A DNA stretch of 64,000 nt. Origin: Microthyrium microscopicum. Its lineage: Eukaryota > Ascomycota > Dothideomycetes > Microthyriales > Microthyriaceae. The translations under genes were made by a program, and so were the position numbers. The notes under the pieces were generated by a model. It was not told where the DNA came from. It saw nothing but the letters and a program-made list of their open reading frames with translations, and did not search any database. This document shows, in pieces, positions 10,579 through 20,617 of this stretch. The DNA is taken from the NCBI GenBank assembly GCA_010405405.1, contig MU004243.1, positions 429,340 to 493,339 of the forward strand. The letters are read 5' to 3'. How positions within the stretch are numbered: position 1 is the first letter of the stretch; the number at the start of each line of letters is the position of its first letter.

Positions 10579-11741
10579 GGCGGGATGTCGTTGATGTCAG
10601 CGGTAACCAGGCAAGAGATAGAGATCATCAACAAGATAGAGGGAGCGAATGACGAGTAGATTAGTATGTCTTGTCGTAGGAAGCGCGGTTGAGGATAGAT
10701 AAAGCTGTGAAGTCAACATATCCACCCTACCCAAGCGGAATCATAGGAATACTTTCACAGCCCATGACAAGCAGCTCTGCGGTCATTTCCCAGAAAATTA
10801 AGAGGGAAGTAATACCAGAAACTGGGCACAAAAGTTAACAGCAGGATCCTGGATTACAATCATGCAGGGTGACTGCCCCAAGGTAGTTGTTTGAAGAGCA
10901 TATGAGAGCCCATGTGTGATTGGCTACCGTAGCCTCTCCCATCAATGATAGCGTTATCACGTGATATCGAAATCTCCCACTACCTTTAAAGATTCTTTTG
11001 ACTCAACCATCTTCTCTTTCTCCTCCCAAGCACCGTCCTCACCATCGCTGCGTTTCTTTGCTTCCAAACAGACAACCTGACTTCGGTCAAGTCAGTCCTA
11101 TACATCGCAAATGAGTAAATTCGGAGAAATCTTCAAAACACCGCTATACTCCGACCCATCTTTTTAGGACGTGAGCTCTGGCAACTGCCCGCGAGGGTCT
11201 GGCGCGAGAGCGTCTGCATGCGGCATCAGAAAACTCGGGGCAATACGTTTCATACAATACCAACGCCTTCATTTTTATGTTGGTGGAGAGTTGAGTTCTT
11301 GGCGTGTTTTTTGCAACCATGGAAGCTGCTGCGAAGATTGTATGTGCTACGGCATAAATACTTGAGTGCAATACGCAGCATGTTGGATATTTCTTGCTCA
11401 CTTGTGGGCGAGGATTGATGGCATAATTCGATTCCGATTATACTGGCGAGGACGGTGCTTCAATTTTTTTCATTCTCAGGTATGTGCTATCTACTGCTTT
11501 GCATCATTCAGTTTAGGATACTACTAATTTTCTTGTGTATATACAATGTTGCGATTTCTTGGTTGCGTGGTTAGAAGAACTTTGGTGGAATCCAGTAGGC
11601 CAGCCACAAATGCATCTTTAGTGTCGACAAGACCTCAGACTCAATTCCTATCATTCTCGTATTTACCATCCATTACGTGCCTCCCATCAAATACGATGAC
11701 TATCGTGTGATGCGCCATTTATCGAGTGCAACGGGAGTCGT
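10579..11741. other. Intergenic region with promoter-like leader
   Basis: About 1.16 kb between two minus-strand genes. At 10950-11110 the plus strand looks like a fungal promoter and leader: a TCACGTGA palindrome, then a CT-rich stretch, then ATG at 11111 in a cgcaaATGAG context. That ATG opens only 18 codons (MSKFGEIFKTPLYSDPSF). No longer gene could be rebuilt downstream, so it may be a lost gene, a short peptide gene or a noncoding transcript. Confidence 0.4.
10957..10964. promoter_or_regulatory. TCACGTGA palindrome (E-box, bHLH-type site)
   Basis: A perfect 8-bp palindrome around CACGTG, the core bound by Cbf1-like and other bHLH factors in fungi. It lies about 150 bp upstream of the short plus-strand frame at 11111 and 380 bp upstream of the coiled-coil gene on the other strand. 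Confidence 0.35.
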
Positions 11742-12583
11742 CTACTTTTTCTCGAGCGGCTCTATGGCGAACAGCAAATCGCTTCGCATCGTGTACTTGA
11801 TGCCCGAAAGCACTGGCTCACCACTATGGTAGAGCTCTGCATGTTGGAAGAAGAGTACGGAGCCAATTTTGGGATCATAGTCAAGTCTGTTCTTTTCCAT
11901 GTGGTCCATGAAAGTAGTCGCACCACCAAGAAGCTTGTCGCCCTTTGCCTGGTGCTCGGCATCATTGAGATAGAGATGCAATGTAAACCAGGTTCGTTCT
12001 TTAGTCTTTGGATCGGTATAAGAACCATCGTAATGCGCTATACACCAAAACAGTTAGCAACAGATTCACGTTACATCAATCATATTCTCAAACACTTACG
12101 TCTAAAGTATTCTGCGCCCGCCGTACCACCAACATATTTGAGAAATCGCATACGTGGATTCACCCGAGTCGCTTTCCACGATCTTTTGCCCACCAACAGC
12201 GGCCACGACTTCTGACTCAGCTCTTGGACTTCGGGAACCAATGGAGCGCATCGAGCCCAGAGCTTGTCCATGAGAGTCTGGTCGTCCCAGATGATGCGAC
12301 CGCATCGGCGAACATCTTCCATAAGTTTTTGCGTGCCGCCGCCAGTATTGATCAATGCTCGATCCCATGTACCTTCATTGTGCGATTCGGCGGCCATGAG
12401 TAGCTGGTTGCACTCTTCGACAGTAAGAATACCATCGAGGCTTACGGCGTAGCAGTTGGCATATTGTGGGAGGCCGCCTTTTTTGAAGTCGATTGGAGTA
12501 GCTGTGGGATTTGGAGCTGGGCCGGAGAGATAGTCGTCTGGTAAGGTGTAGCCTGTTTTACTTGAAGCTTTAGTAAATGGCAT
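11742..12583 (-). CDS. Prolyl 4-hydroxylase-like 2-oxoglutarate/Fe(II) oxygenase
   Basis: Two exons (12583-12100, 12037-11742), 259 residues. The fold carries the iron ligands His163 and Asp165 (HYD, completed across the splice junction) and His232 (YHSGEPVLSG). Arg246 in KYTMRSDLLF sits where the basic 2-oxoglutarate-binding residue is expected. There is no signal peptide, so it is a soluble cytosolic or nuclear enzyme, unlike secretory collagen-type hydroxylases. The substrate cannot be read from sequence; fungal members of this P4Hc family are mostly uncharacterised. A MITE lies 149 bp upstream of the start codon. Confidence 0.85.
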
Positions 12584-12731
12584 TGTGGTTTTTTCGGTAT
12601 TGAGTTGGAAGTAGAGGAGTCAACCCGGTATCCAAGGCTGGAACGAGATGGTGGAGACTAGATACAAAAGAACAAACAGGTTTTGTGAATATGCGATGAG
12701 AACACCTTTGAGTTGAACTCGAGTCTGACTA

Positions 12732-12969
12732 CCGTGGTTGTCGGGACTCATGTTACAGCACGGACGTTTTTCAAATTACTAGTAAATGGTCGCGGGAGAG
12801 GCGTTTTTAGGTCCAAAGAGAGACTTTTCAGGCTTGCGAGGCATAAACTCAGGCTTTCGCCGCCTTACGTAGAAGGCAAAAAGAAAAAGCTCGTACAAAA
12901 TTCGTCGGTGCACCGCTTAATGCCTAACTTTTTGTGTCCGTGCTGTAACATGAGTCTCGACAACCACGG
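12732..12969. mobile_element. MITE with 34-bp terminal inverted repeats and TA duplication
   Basis: A 238-bp non-coding element. Its left end (12732-12765) and the reverse complement of its right end match over 34 bases with one mismatch, beginning CCGTGGTTGTCG. TA dinucleotides flank both ends (12730-12731 and 12970-12971), the target duplication of Tc1/mariner-type (including Fot1/pogo) transposases. The 170-bp interior has no transposase coding. The high similarity of the two ends suggests a recent insertion. It sits between the divergent oxygenase and RGS genes, close to the oxygenase start. No second copy was seen in the window. Confidence 0.85.
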
Positions 12970-12971
12970 TA

Positions 12972-14386
12972 CTAGACGACCTTTGTTGATTTGAGGTGAC
13001 CAAATGAACCTGAATGAATATTAACTTACCTCAGCCTTCCATTGTAGGCAGCAGTGAAAAAGCCATGCGCATTTCAAGGCGGTGTTCCTTGTTCATACAT
13101 TTCTGACAGGCATTCATAGATCGCCGCATATAGAAGTTACACGCCTTCCAATCATACAAGTATAATGATCATTCTGTGAAACTTTTTGGAAAATCTTCAA
13201 ACAAAGAACACGCTTCAGCCTTCCCCACGATACCTACAGACACGTTGGAACCTCAACGTTGTTGACGCCAAAAGCTTGGTCCAATGGATCTCGACGAACT
13301 CCACATTTGGAGCGTTCTAAAAGGCGTCTAAAAGGCCGATTGCAATCGCCAAGACCCAGCTCACCACAATTATAATGAGCAAATCTTCTAGAAGACAGCG
13401 AATCAAACCAGGCAAAAGAGCTCGCAGGCGTTGAAAATAGCGGCTGACCTTGGAAGGTTAAAAGAGCGCTTGGATCAGGATATGAACAGTAGATGAAGTT
13501 CAGCCAATGGAATAACTTTCCGAGGATCGGCCTAGATTGGCCAGTCCAACGCGTTGCTGAGGCAGGACCAATGCATTCTGATGCTAGGCGACGGTAGCGA
13601 CGACTGTGTGGCTCCTGCGCGATTCGCCGATTGCCAGTTGCTCCTTCCCTCGCTTCTGGTTTCTGCCCCTGGGCCTGTCTTGCCTGTCTCTCTTCAACTC
13701 GTTGGCAAAGCTCAACTCTCGTGAATTGACTTGTTGTATCTAAGTGCTGGGGACCGGGTTGTTGCTCTTCCTTTTTCTGTCTCGTCTCTTCATATCATTG
13801 ATCTTCTTCCTTGTCCAGCTATTCCCCTTTTAATACAGTATCACCGTCTAATAATCGCCTTTCCTTGCGCAGCGCACTATATCCGGAACACCATCAACAT
13901 TTGAACATCCAGCAACAGCTTCACGCGGCCCGATTGTTTCGATTGTTTCGAGTACCTGAACATCCAAGCCCTCTTGAGCAACTGTAATCCTCGAAAAGTC
14001 GAGCCTTCCCAGTTCGGTCGCGTTGCAGTCCCGTTCCGCTCCTTCTCTGTTCTCCAAGCGCTCCTTCCGCACCATAAACCCTGGGCAAATCATCTGGAAA
14101 GCGCAACTCGACCGCTCCAGTGCTCCTGCCGAGTCTGTTTCAACTTCCAACCCCCATTCGAGCCTCACCTCCAGTTTTCACGTTGCGCAACCTCATCTTT
14201 GCACAACATCCGCTTCCGATTTCCCTACAACGCGGCCACCCGGATACAGCCCTGTCCAACGACGCTTGTATCACCAACGGCCAGCCACCACGCTTCTTCG
14301 CCTCGAGAGCGCTGCGCCTAGGGCCATTCCTCGACTCTCTTCAGAGCTTATCGTGGCCTTTCTGAACAACAACTTCAATAATCAAA
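12972..14386. other. Long upstream/leader region of the RGS gene
   Basis: About 1.4 kb without a supported gene. The part from about 13640 is pyrimidine-rich with short non-conserved frames, typical of a long fungal 5' leader. Frames at 13848-14168 and 14023-14397 show no domain character. Confidence 0.45.
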
Positions 14387-15681
14387 ATGGACGCTGAAAA
14401 GGGTCCTCGTCGCCGACGCGGCTTGACTGGAGCTCTCTTCACGACGCCAGAACGGCACCCGACTCTTAACGATGTACTCAATCGAAGGACTCGCGCCCCT
14501 ATCGACCTTTTCTCCTTTTACATTTACATGCGCGACCAGCAACGATCCGTCGATTATTTGGACTTTTGGTATGCGACCAGTAAGATTTTCTGAACTAGTT
14601 ACTGACCATAATATAGGCTTGATGTATCGCAACATATGACTCTCTGTCGACATTATGTGCGCGACCTTCGGCGATCCGTCCTGGCTGATACACCAGAAGG
14701 CGCTAGTAAACGATCATCTGGAAATACTGCTGGTGGAATGGACGTTGCCGAGGCATACGATTCAGCTGCTGGACCATCGGAGAAGCGATCGGCATCGGAT
14801 AATAGAATTTCCCAAGTCCTTCGCGATAACCGAAGTCAACATTCCAAATCCAACAGTCAGAACAGCAACAACACTTCAGCCCCTTCGGTGCCACGTCGGC
14901 CATCGCATTCTCCATCAGCACGATCTGGACGCTCTGCGCGATCACTACGTTCAGCACGCTCCGCTCGACATCTTTCGTCATCCTCAGCGACTCCAGGTAC
15001 TGGCCATGAACGATCCGGAAGCTCAAGCACGCCACAGACCAACGTCAATAGAGCAGATGTACGCGCGTCGGCAGAACGTATTTTGTACACCTATTTGCTC
15101 CCTGGTGCTGAGCGTGAAATCATTCTCCCACAATCAATTGTGAATGAGATCACGGAAGAGATTGAACAGAATGGTCGAGATGATCCTGAAGTCTTTGATG
15201 CAGCCAAGGACTACGTCTTTCAAGCTATGGATCGTGATGCGTTCCCAGGATTTCTCCAGAGCAAAGCGTTAGGAAACTTGGTGTCTGGCAGTCTCATGCT
15301 TCGCCTTATACTCGGCCTATTGGGCCTCTTTGCCGCATTCTGGGCGGGATTCATTCTCATATTTCTTGACAAGTCAAGTTCAACCCGATGCTGGGTAAGT
15401 CACTTGCCTCATCATTATTTGCATTCGTCACTAATTATCATTAGCTTATATTGCCTTTTACCATTGGAACTTATACACTCAACTCGTATGAGTGGATGCT
15501 TGATCCACTTCTTGCATTCATCGGCCTCTCGGAATACACCTTCATGAGCTTTACCCGAATTCACGAGCCATATGTTCGCCAACTACTTCTCAAGCGAGCA
15601 GCCATTGCCTTTCTCACATTCCTTATAATTGACGTTGCTCTGTGCGTCCTTTTCATCCTCGTTCCTGGAAAGCGGTTATAA
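14387..15681 (+). CDS. RAX1: RGS-domain membrane protein, Rax1-like
   Basis: Three exons (14387-14568, 14617-15394, 15445-15681), 398 residues. A split RGS domain begins at TLNDVLNRRTRAPIDLFSF and continues across intron 1 into DFWLDVSQHMTLCRHYVRDL. A Ser/Arg-rich insert (repeated SARSGRSARSLRSARSARH) interrupts it before the C-terminal RGS helices (RASAERILYTYLLPGAEREI...DAFPGFLQSKALGNL). Three or more membrane segments follow (LMLRLILGLLGLFAAFWAGF, LPFTIGTYTL..LLAFIGL, AIAFLTFLIIDVALCVLFIL). This order matches fungal Rax1, a plasma-membrane landmark for bud-site or polarity selection in yeast. Whether it acts as a GTPase activator is unknown. Alternative: another RGS-TM protein of the same family. 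Confidence 0.85.
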
Positions 15682-16560
15682 TCAATACAGACATCGACTC
15701 TTTCAAATTTTGGCCTTTCGACTGCATTCGGCGCCGAGCATTCATTCACGATACTTTTCATGATGTCCGAGGCAAAAGGAGTTTTCTGTTGGTTACCGAT
15801 TGATATTCGAAACCATCCATACTGCGAGTCGAATACCCACATTATGGCTAACAGTGCACCAGATCCACTGTCAAATGTATATAGATATCCGGTCAGCTAT
15901 TGCTTGCCTTTAATCAGCTAATATAATGGACATCTCCCATGAGATTGTCACACAATGACTTGTCGCGCTCTCATGTGAATTCAGCATGCGTTCTCAGCTT
16001 CTCTAACCCATTTAGCTTGAAAAAAGTCTTCATGGTAAGTCTGGGACCCTGTAACTAAGTGGAAGGCTAATAATACTCTACCTGTCCAGGCACAGGGTAA
16101 AATTAGTGCCCTTCTCGAATCTCGTAACGTGGCTCACTTTGGAGCGGCCACTGCTAGAGCAACCAGCTCCATCCAAGTGCTCCGTGCAAAAAGATATCGA
16201 TTTACATACTGTTCAATGGCCTGTGAAGAAATACCAATCAGGATGAATATGTCCTGCGCTCGTAGATTCGCAACTCAGCTGAAACACCCAAACAATAGCA
16301 AGCAAAGAGTCCATCTTTCCAACAATGTAGCGCCGAACAGCTATGGATACAACCTCAAAAGCTGTGGTCAAAAACCAATAATTCTTAGCATCTCACCCAG
16401 CCGCGTACCAACAACCCACACCCTCTCATGTCAACAAAGATCTCCACCACAACTTGCCTGAGAGGGGGCCATTTTCGACCTTGTATCTGGCTCTGTAACC
16501 ATCTTTCGACATTCTTCGTTGCCTTTTCGCGTTCTTCTCCATTCCCGTGGTTCAAAAACG
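15682..16560. other. Intergenic region before the His-rich secreted protein
   Basis: About 880 bases. A 110-codon plus frame (16129-16461) lacks domain-like sequence. It probably contains the RGS terminator and the promoter of the next gene; nothing else was seen. Confidence 0.45.
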
Positions 16561-18126
16561 ATGTTCTCGTTCAGTCGTTCAGTTGTTGTTGCTGTCCTGC
16601 TTGGTGGTGCTTTGGCATCGCCCGCTTGGTATGGACCTCGTCCTGCTGATGGGCCGTCGAGGCAGCAGCGAGTTTGTCCTTGTGCCGAGAAACCTGCTCA
16701 TTACGATGAGTTTGTTGAGCTCTATGAGGAGGAGCCTGAGTATGTGACTGAGTTTGTGAGGGCGCCGGAACATCTTTTTGGTCCGTTTGAGCATGAGCAT
16801 GAGCATGAGCATGAGCATGAGTATGAGCATGAGAATGATCATGGGCATCACCATGAGCATCAGCGTGAGCATCATCGTGAGCATCAACGTGACCATCATC
16901 GGGAGCCTTGTGGTTGTCAGGATCAGATTACGGTTGTGGAGTAAGTTGCTCTTGCGTTTGTGTTTCTGCTCCTCAGTTTCTGAGAACGATTGACCCTGGG
17001 CGGGATGTTGTCCATGCTAGCAAGCTGTAGCTTGACAGCTTCTACAATGTCGAAGCTCGAGCGCTTTGATATTGATGGAAGAGAGCTGACTCCTTATTTA
17101 GAGTTCAAGAACATCAACCAACTTGTTCTCATGGCAATGCATGCCATCCTAAGCCGTACTGCAAGCCACCAGTAAGAACTCCGCTTCTGATTATCGTATG
17201 AATCCAATTGACGCTTCTAGACATACTGCTACGAGCCAATAATCCAAGTTCCAACTCCCCCACCTACCACCGTTACTTGGGTACCAATTGGATGCCACGG
17301 AGAAGCAGGTAAATGTCTTCAACACTCTCACACTCAATCCATAACTCACATTCTTCCTTACAGGTCATCCTCCTTATCAACAACCACCTCCACCACCACC
17401 GTACTACCCACCACCACCACAGCAGCCGCCAATCTACCAAATGCCATGCCAAACCTGCCAGCAGAACGGCGGACGCTGTCCCGCGAACCCGCTCCAAAAC
17501 GGCAACTTCAACCAAAATGGGCTCGCAGGCTTTGTACGTAGAGCCCTCCCCTCACCTTCCTCGGACTCCACCTCTTCCTCGGCGGAATCCGAGGACTAAG
17601 AGGAGGGTTCGCGGCCTCCCACAAAACACCATCCACACACACACTTCCACCATCTACACCAAACAACAGCACGACTAACCGTCCTTCCTTCCAGACCGCC
17701 AGCAACGCCGCAGCCGTAACACCCGCCCTAGCCCCGCTCGCCCCAACCTCCGAAGGCACCGCCGGCTCCATGTCCGTCTCCTTCCTAATCACCGCCGCCA
17801 CCGCACCAGCCGGCATCTCACTGACCCAAAACGTCGCCATCTGCGCCACCAACCGCGGCTACACGCTCAGCTATTTTGAAGCCTACGATCAAAACGCTGT
17901 AACCGCAGGCTGCGTTCTAAACATCTCGTTGGGCGGCGTAGCGATTGTGAATGCTCCGCTTGTGGCGCCGCTGGTGCCGGCGGGCGCAGTGCGGAATGTT
18001 AGTGTGGGTGCGGTTGCGGGGGCTACGACGGCGCCGTTTACGGTTACGTTGGTTTGTGCGAATGCGGCGGGGGCGGCGGTGGCGAGTGCGGTTTATTATG
18101 ATGCGTTCAATTTGCAGCCTTTGTAG
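16561..18126 (+). CDS. Secreted His/Pro-rich protein with C-terminal beta-sandwich-like domain (copy A)
   Basis: Five exons: 16561-16940, 17102-17171, 17221-17308, 17364-17533 and 17695-18126, giving 379 residues. A signal peptide (MFSFSRSVVVAVLLGGALAS) is followed by an acidic stretch and a His/Glu repeat (EHEHEHEHEYEH, then REHHREHQRDHHREP). Next come a Cys/Pro part (HGNACHPKPYCKPP) and a proline run (HPPYQQPPPPPPYYPPPPQQ). The C-terminal domain starts at LQNGNFNQNGLAGF and has the Ala/Val/Gly-rich beta pattern of carbohydrate-binding-like modules in fungal surface proteins. The convergent gene at 18771 has the same layout. Start 16561 gives a proper signal peptide; the in-frame ATG 42 bases upstream would bury it. 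The intron 1 acceptor (17101) was chosen because it keeps the frame and follows a gctgac branch site. Function unknown; metal binding by the His repeat and wall attachment are inference. Confidence 0.7.
16789..16905 (+). repeat. GAGCAT hexamer array encoding Glu-His repeats
   Basis: Five perfect GAGCAT units (16789-16818) pass into degenerate copies up to about 16905, coding an EH, HEH, REH, RDHH series within exon 1 of secreted protein copy A. Confidence 0.8.
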
Positions 18127-18770
18127 GGTGGTGATGGGGAAGTGTGTGGTTGTGGGTGTGTGGTTGTGGGAGGGATATATGGGTGGAATGCTAGGTAGAG
18201 TGAGGTTTATCATTCGCTATAAAAATACAGTCGTTGATTTGTTTGATACTTGTGTTTATTGGGATGTGATGTGTACAGTATCTGTGTATGTACCTAAGGC
18301 AGAGATGGTGTTGGTGTTGTTACTCTGTGCTGTGAAGGATTGAAGGGCAAGTCTGGTAGACTATCACGAGCATCTTTTGCTTCAAGATGTGATTGGCTTG
18401 TGCTAGACCACAAGGTTGCTTCATGTTCAATGGAAGTAGTCGCGGGCCACGTTTCTGCTGTGCAAACTATCATGCGCTAAGAAGAAGACTACTCAAAAAT
18501 GAACCGGCAAGACGAGTGATTGAAGTTCTGTTAGCTAAGAGAGAAGAAAAATTATCTGGAGAAGCTGAATTTGACTACAAACCCCAAATCCCTTTCGATC
18601 ACGCCAAAAGACCCCACCCACCTCTATCAAGCATTTTTTAATTGAGTTTTGAGCATCTTTGATTATTTTGAACAGGATTGATTCTCACCAAACCACGGCT
18701 GAGCTACAAAGTAATTTTGACCTCCATTAACAAACTTTCCATCAAAGCAACTGCGAAATCGACAACGAAC
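18127..18770. other. Tail-to-tail region between the two secreted-protein genes
   Basis: Holds the 3' ends of two convergent genes. An 82-codon plus frame at 18393-18641 has no recognisable features. Nothing else seen. Confidence 0.45.
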
Positions 18771-20093
18771 CTATGCGTGAGCATTGCTGTAGTCCAATGA
18801 GAACTGATCGAGTGCAATATTCAACAATGGCACGCCAGTGAGACCCAGAAGACCACCAAAAGTCAAAGTAGTCGGGTTACCAATAACCGCGCCTACCTGA
18901 GCAATAAGTGCAGTGAGCAGATCAGCAGGAATGGCAGTGCCGAACAATGGGCAGGCAATTCCAGCAACAAGCACACCAGCAGTCTCATTTGGCCCTGACA
19001 CAAAGTATGTCGTCAGACGGTTCCAGCCCTGGTTGCCACCAGCACCAATGACAATGGTAGCGATTCCAGCATTCGCAGCAGTCTGGTTGGCCAAATTGAA
19101 CGTATTGATGTGGTTGTTCAACTTGACTGTTACCTGGCACTGAGCGAGTGTGGCGAGCGGGAAGGCGGCTAGGTTGGCGGGCAGATTGGTGACGCCAATG
19201 GTGGTGAGGATTTGATTGACGAGAGGGACGTTCAGGTTGATCAGGGCGGTCGATTGGTCTGTGTATAGGAATACGTCGAGGACGTATTGGGCATTGGCAC
19301 AGAAAGTGACTGGCTGTGAGAGGGTTACAGCGCCATTGGGAGCATTGGTGGCCAGGCTGAAGATGGCTGAATCCAGAGTTGCGTTGGATGGGTCAGGGAG
19401 ACCGATTAGAGCGCTGAATGCGACGCCGCCGCCGACGTTGGCGGCGCTGTTTACTGTCCAGCCAGCTCCTCCTTGCACAAAGCCTTGGTTGGCGATGGGC
19501 TGTACTGCAGCACATGGTATTGTAGCGTTGACGGTAGTGTTGGTTGGTGGAGGCACTACTACAGTTGCATTACAACAAGGCTGGAATGGCGGCGGCGGTG
19601 GTGGTGGTGGAGGTGGAGGTGGAGGAGGAGGTGGTGGTGGTGGTTGCTGATAGCATGGTTGATTTTGATAAGGGCATTGTTGCTGCGGTGGTGGTGGTGG
19701 TGGTGGAGGTGGTTGATGATACACTGGTGGTTGATGATAGTACGGTTGGTGCGGTGGCTCATAATGGTGAGGTCGATGGGTTGGAGTAACTTGAACTGTC
19801 TTGTATATAGTCTTGTGAGTTGGTCTGCGGCAGCCTTCGCAGTGCTCTTCATAAGGCCGATATACAGTATGGACTGCCGGAGGCTTTTGGTGATATTTTA
19901 TCGTTTTGGTGTAACGATGGCTATCACCGCCGCAGGGACGACGATGTCCCCCGGGTCTGTGGTCGTAATAGTAAGGCTCATCATCGTAGCAACCCGCAAC
20001 GTCGGGAGAAGGAGTAGGCGATGGCGCTGGGATAGGCTCAGCAAGACATCGCTGTGCCAAATTGGCAACGGCCAGCAACCATGAATGCCTCAT
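18771..20093 (-). CDS. Secreted His/Pro-rich protein with C-terminal beta-sandwich-like domain (copy B)
   Basis: A single exon of 440 residues. A likely signal peptide (MRHSWLLAVANLAQRCLAEP) leads into a His/Tyr/Pro region (YYYDHRPGGHRRP, THRPHHYEPPHQPYYHQPPV). Two proline runs follow, the second about 19 prolines long. After CCNATVVV and several N-glycosylation sequons (NTT, NAT) the C-terminal domain begins at IANQGFVQGGAGWTVNSAAN. It is rich in Val, Ala, Asn and Thr, like fungal carbohydrate-binding-type beta sandwiches. Layout and domain order match the gene at 16561, so the two look like diverged paralogues arranged tail to tail. There is no transmembrane or GPI signal at the end (NAHA). 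Role unknown; a wall or matrix protein is the simplest guess. Confidence 0.75.
   Translation of the reverse strand: MRHSWLLAVANLAQRCLAEPIPAPSPTPSPDVAGCYDDEPYYYDHRPGGHRRPCGGDSHRYTKTIKYHQKPPAVHTVYRPYEEHCEGCRRPTHKTIYKTVQVTPTHRPHHYEPPHQPYYHQPPVYHQPPPPPPPPPQQQCPYQNQPCYQQPPPPPPPPPPPPPPPPPPPFQPCCNATVVVPPPTNTTVNATIPCAAVQPIANQGFVQGGAGWTVNSAANVGGGVAFSALIGLPDPSNATLDSAIFSLATNAPNGAVTLSQPVTFCANAQYVLDVFLYTDQSTALINLNVPLVNQILTTIGVTNLPANLAAFPLATLAQCQVTVKLNNHINTFNLANQTAANAGIATIVIGAGGNQGWNRLTTYFVSGPNETAGVLVAGIACPLFGTAIPADLLTALIAQVGAVIGNPTTLTFGGLLGLTGVPLLNIALDQFSLDYSNAHA
19590..19648 (-). repeat. Polyproline-encoding GGN array
   Basis: A GGC/GGT/GGA triplet run on the plus strand codes the long proline stretch of secreted protein copy B. 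A shorter, similar run lies near 19685-19712. Codons are mixed, so it is not a pure microsatellite. Confidence 0.75.
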
Positions 20094-20617
20094 ATTGACA
20101 ACAAATGACTGGCGAAACAGAAAGAAAGGAGGAAATCAAGGAGCTCTTTGGCCAGGGAACAAGAAATTCTCCGTATGTAAGCTGGAGGAGAGCACCACCT
20201 TTGTTTACCCACTGAAATCTCTGCTGAAAAAATGCATATTGAATGTGGTACTGTTCATGCGCTGCTTACCTAGCTTTCACAGGTCCAACGACCTAAGAAT
20301 CAAGCAAAGCCAATGGTGGTTGAAAGCATGAGGGTAATATGAAGTATGGCACCTAGGACCAAGTATATTGTTGAGCCGCCTGATTGACTTGCTTGGGTGT
20401 CCAATTGGCCAGGCTGTTGTGAAATAGTGGATGACCAGTGGACATTCACAAGTCTGGTACCAGGTATATCGACGAGAACTACCAGAATTGCAAAAGGGTC
20501 CTCCCCAACAAAAGCCCGATCGGACTTAGATGCGGAGAATATGTTACAAAAGGCGGAGTCGACCATGTCAAGAGAAAGACTCTGTTCCACATATATTTTG
20601 CTACAATTCGAGTGATT
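20094..20617. other. Intergenic region between copy B and rad1
   Basis: About 520 bases, both neighbours on the minus strand. Short frames only; no feature recognised. Confidence 0.45.

Noticed and set aside
16129-16461. 110-codon plus frame before secreted protein A
   Set aside because: No signal peptide, domain or codon bias; lies in promoter sequence.
18393-18641. 82-codon plus frame between the secreted-protein genes
   Set aside because: Unrecognised and lies in a convergent 3' region; kept only as a note.
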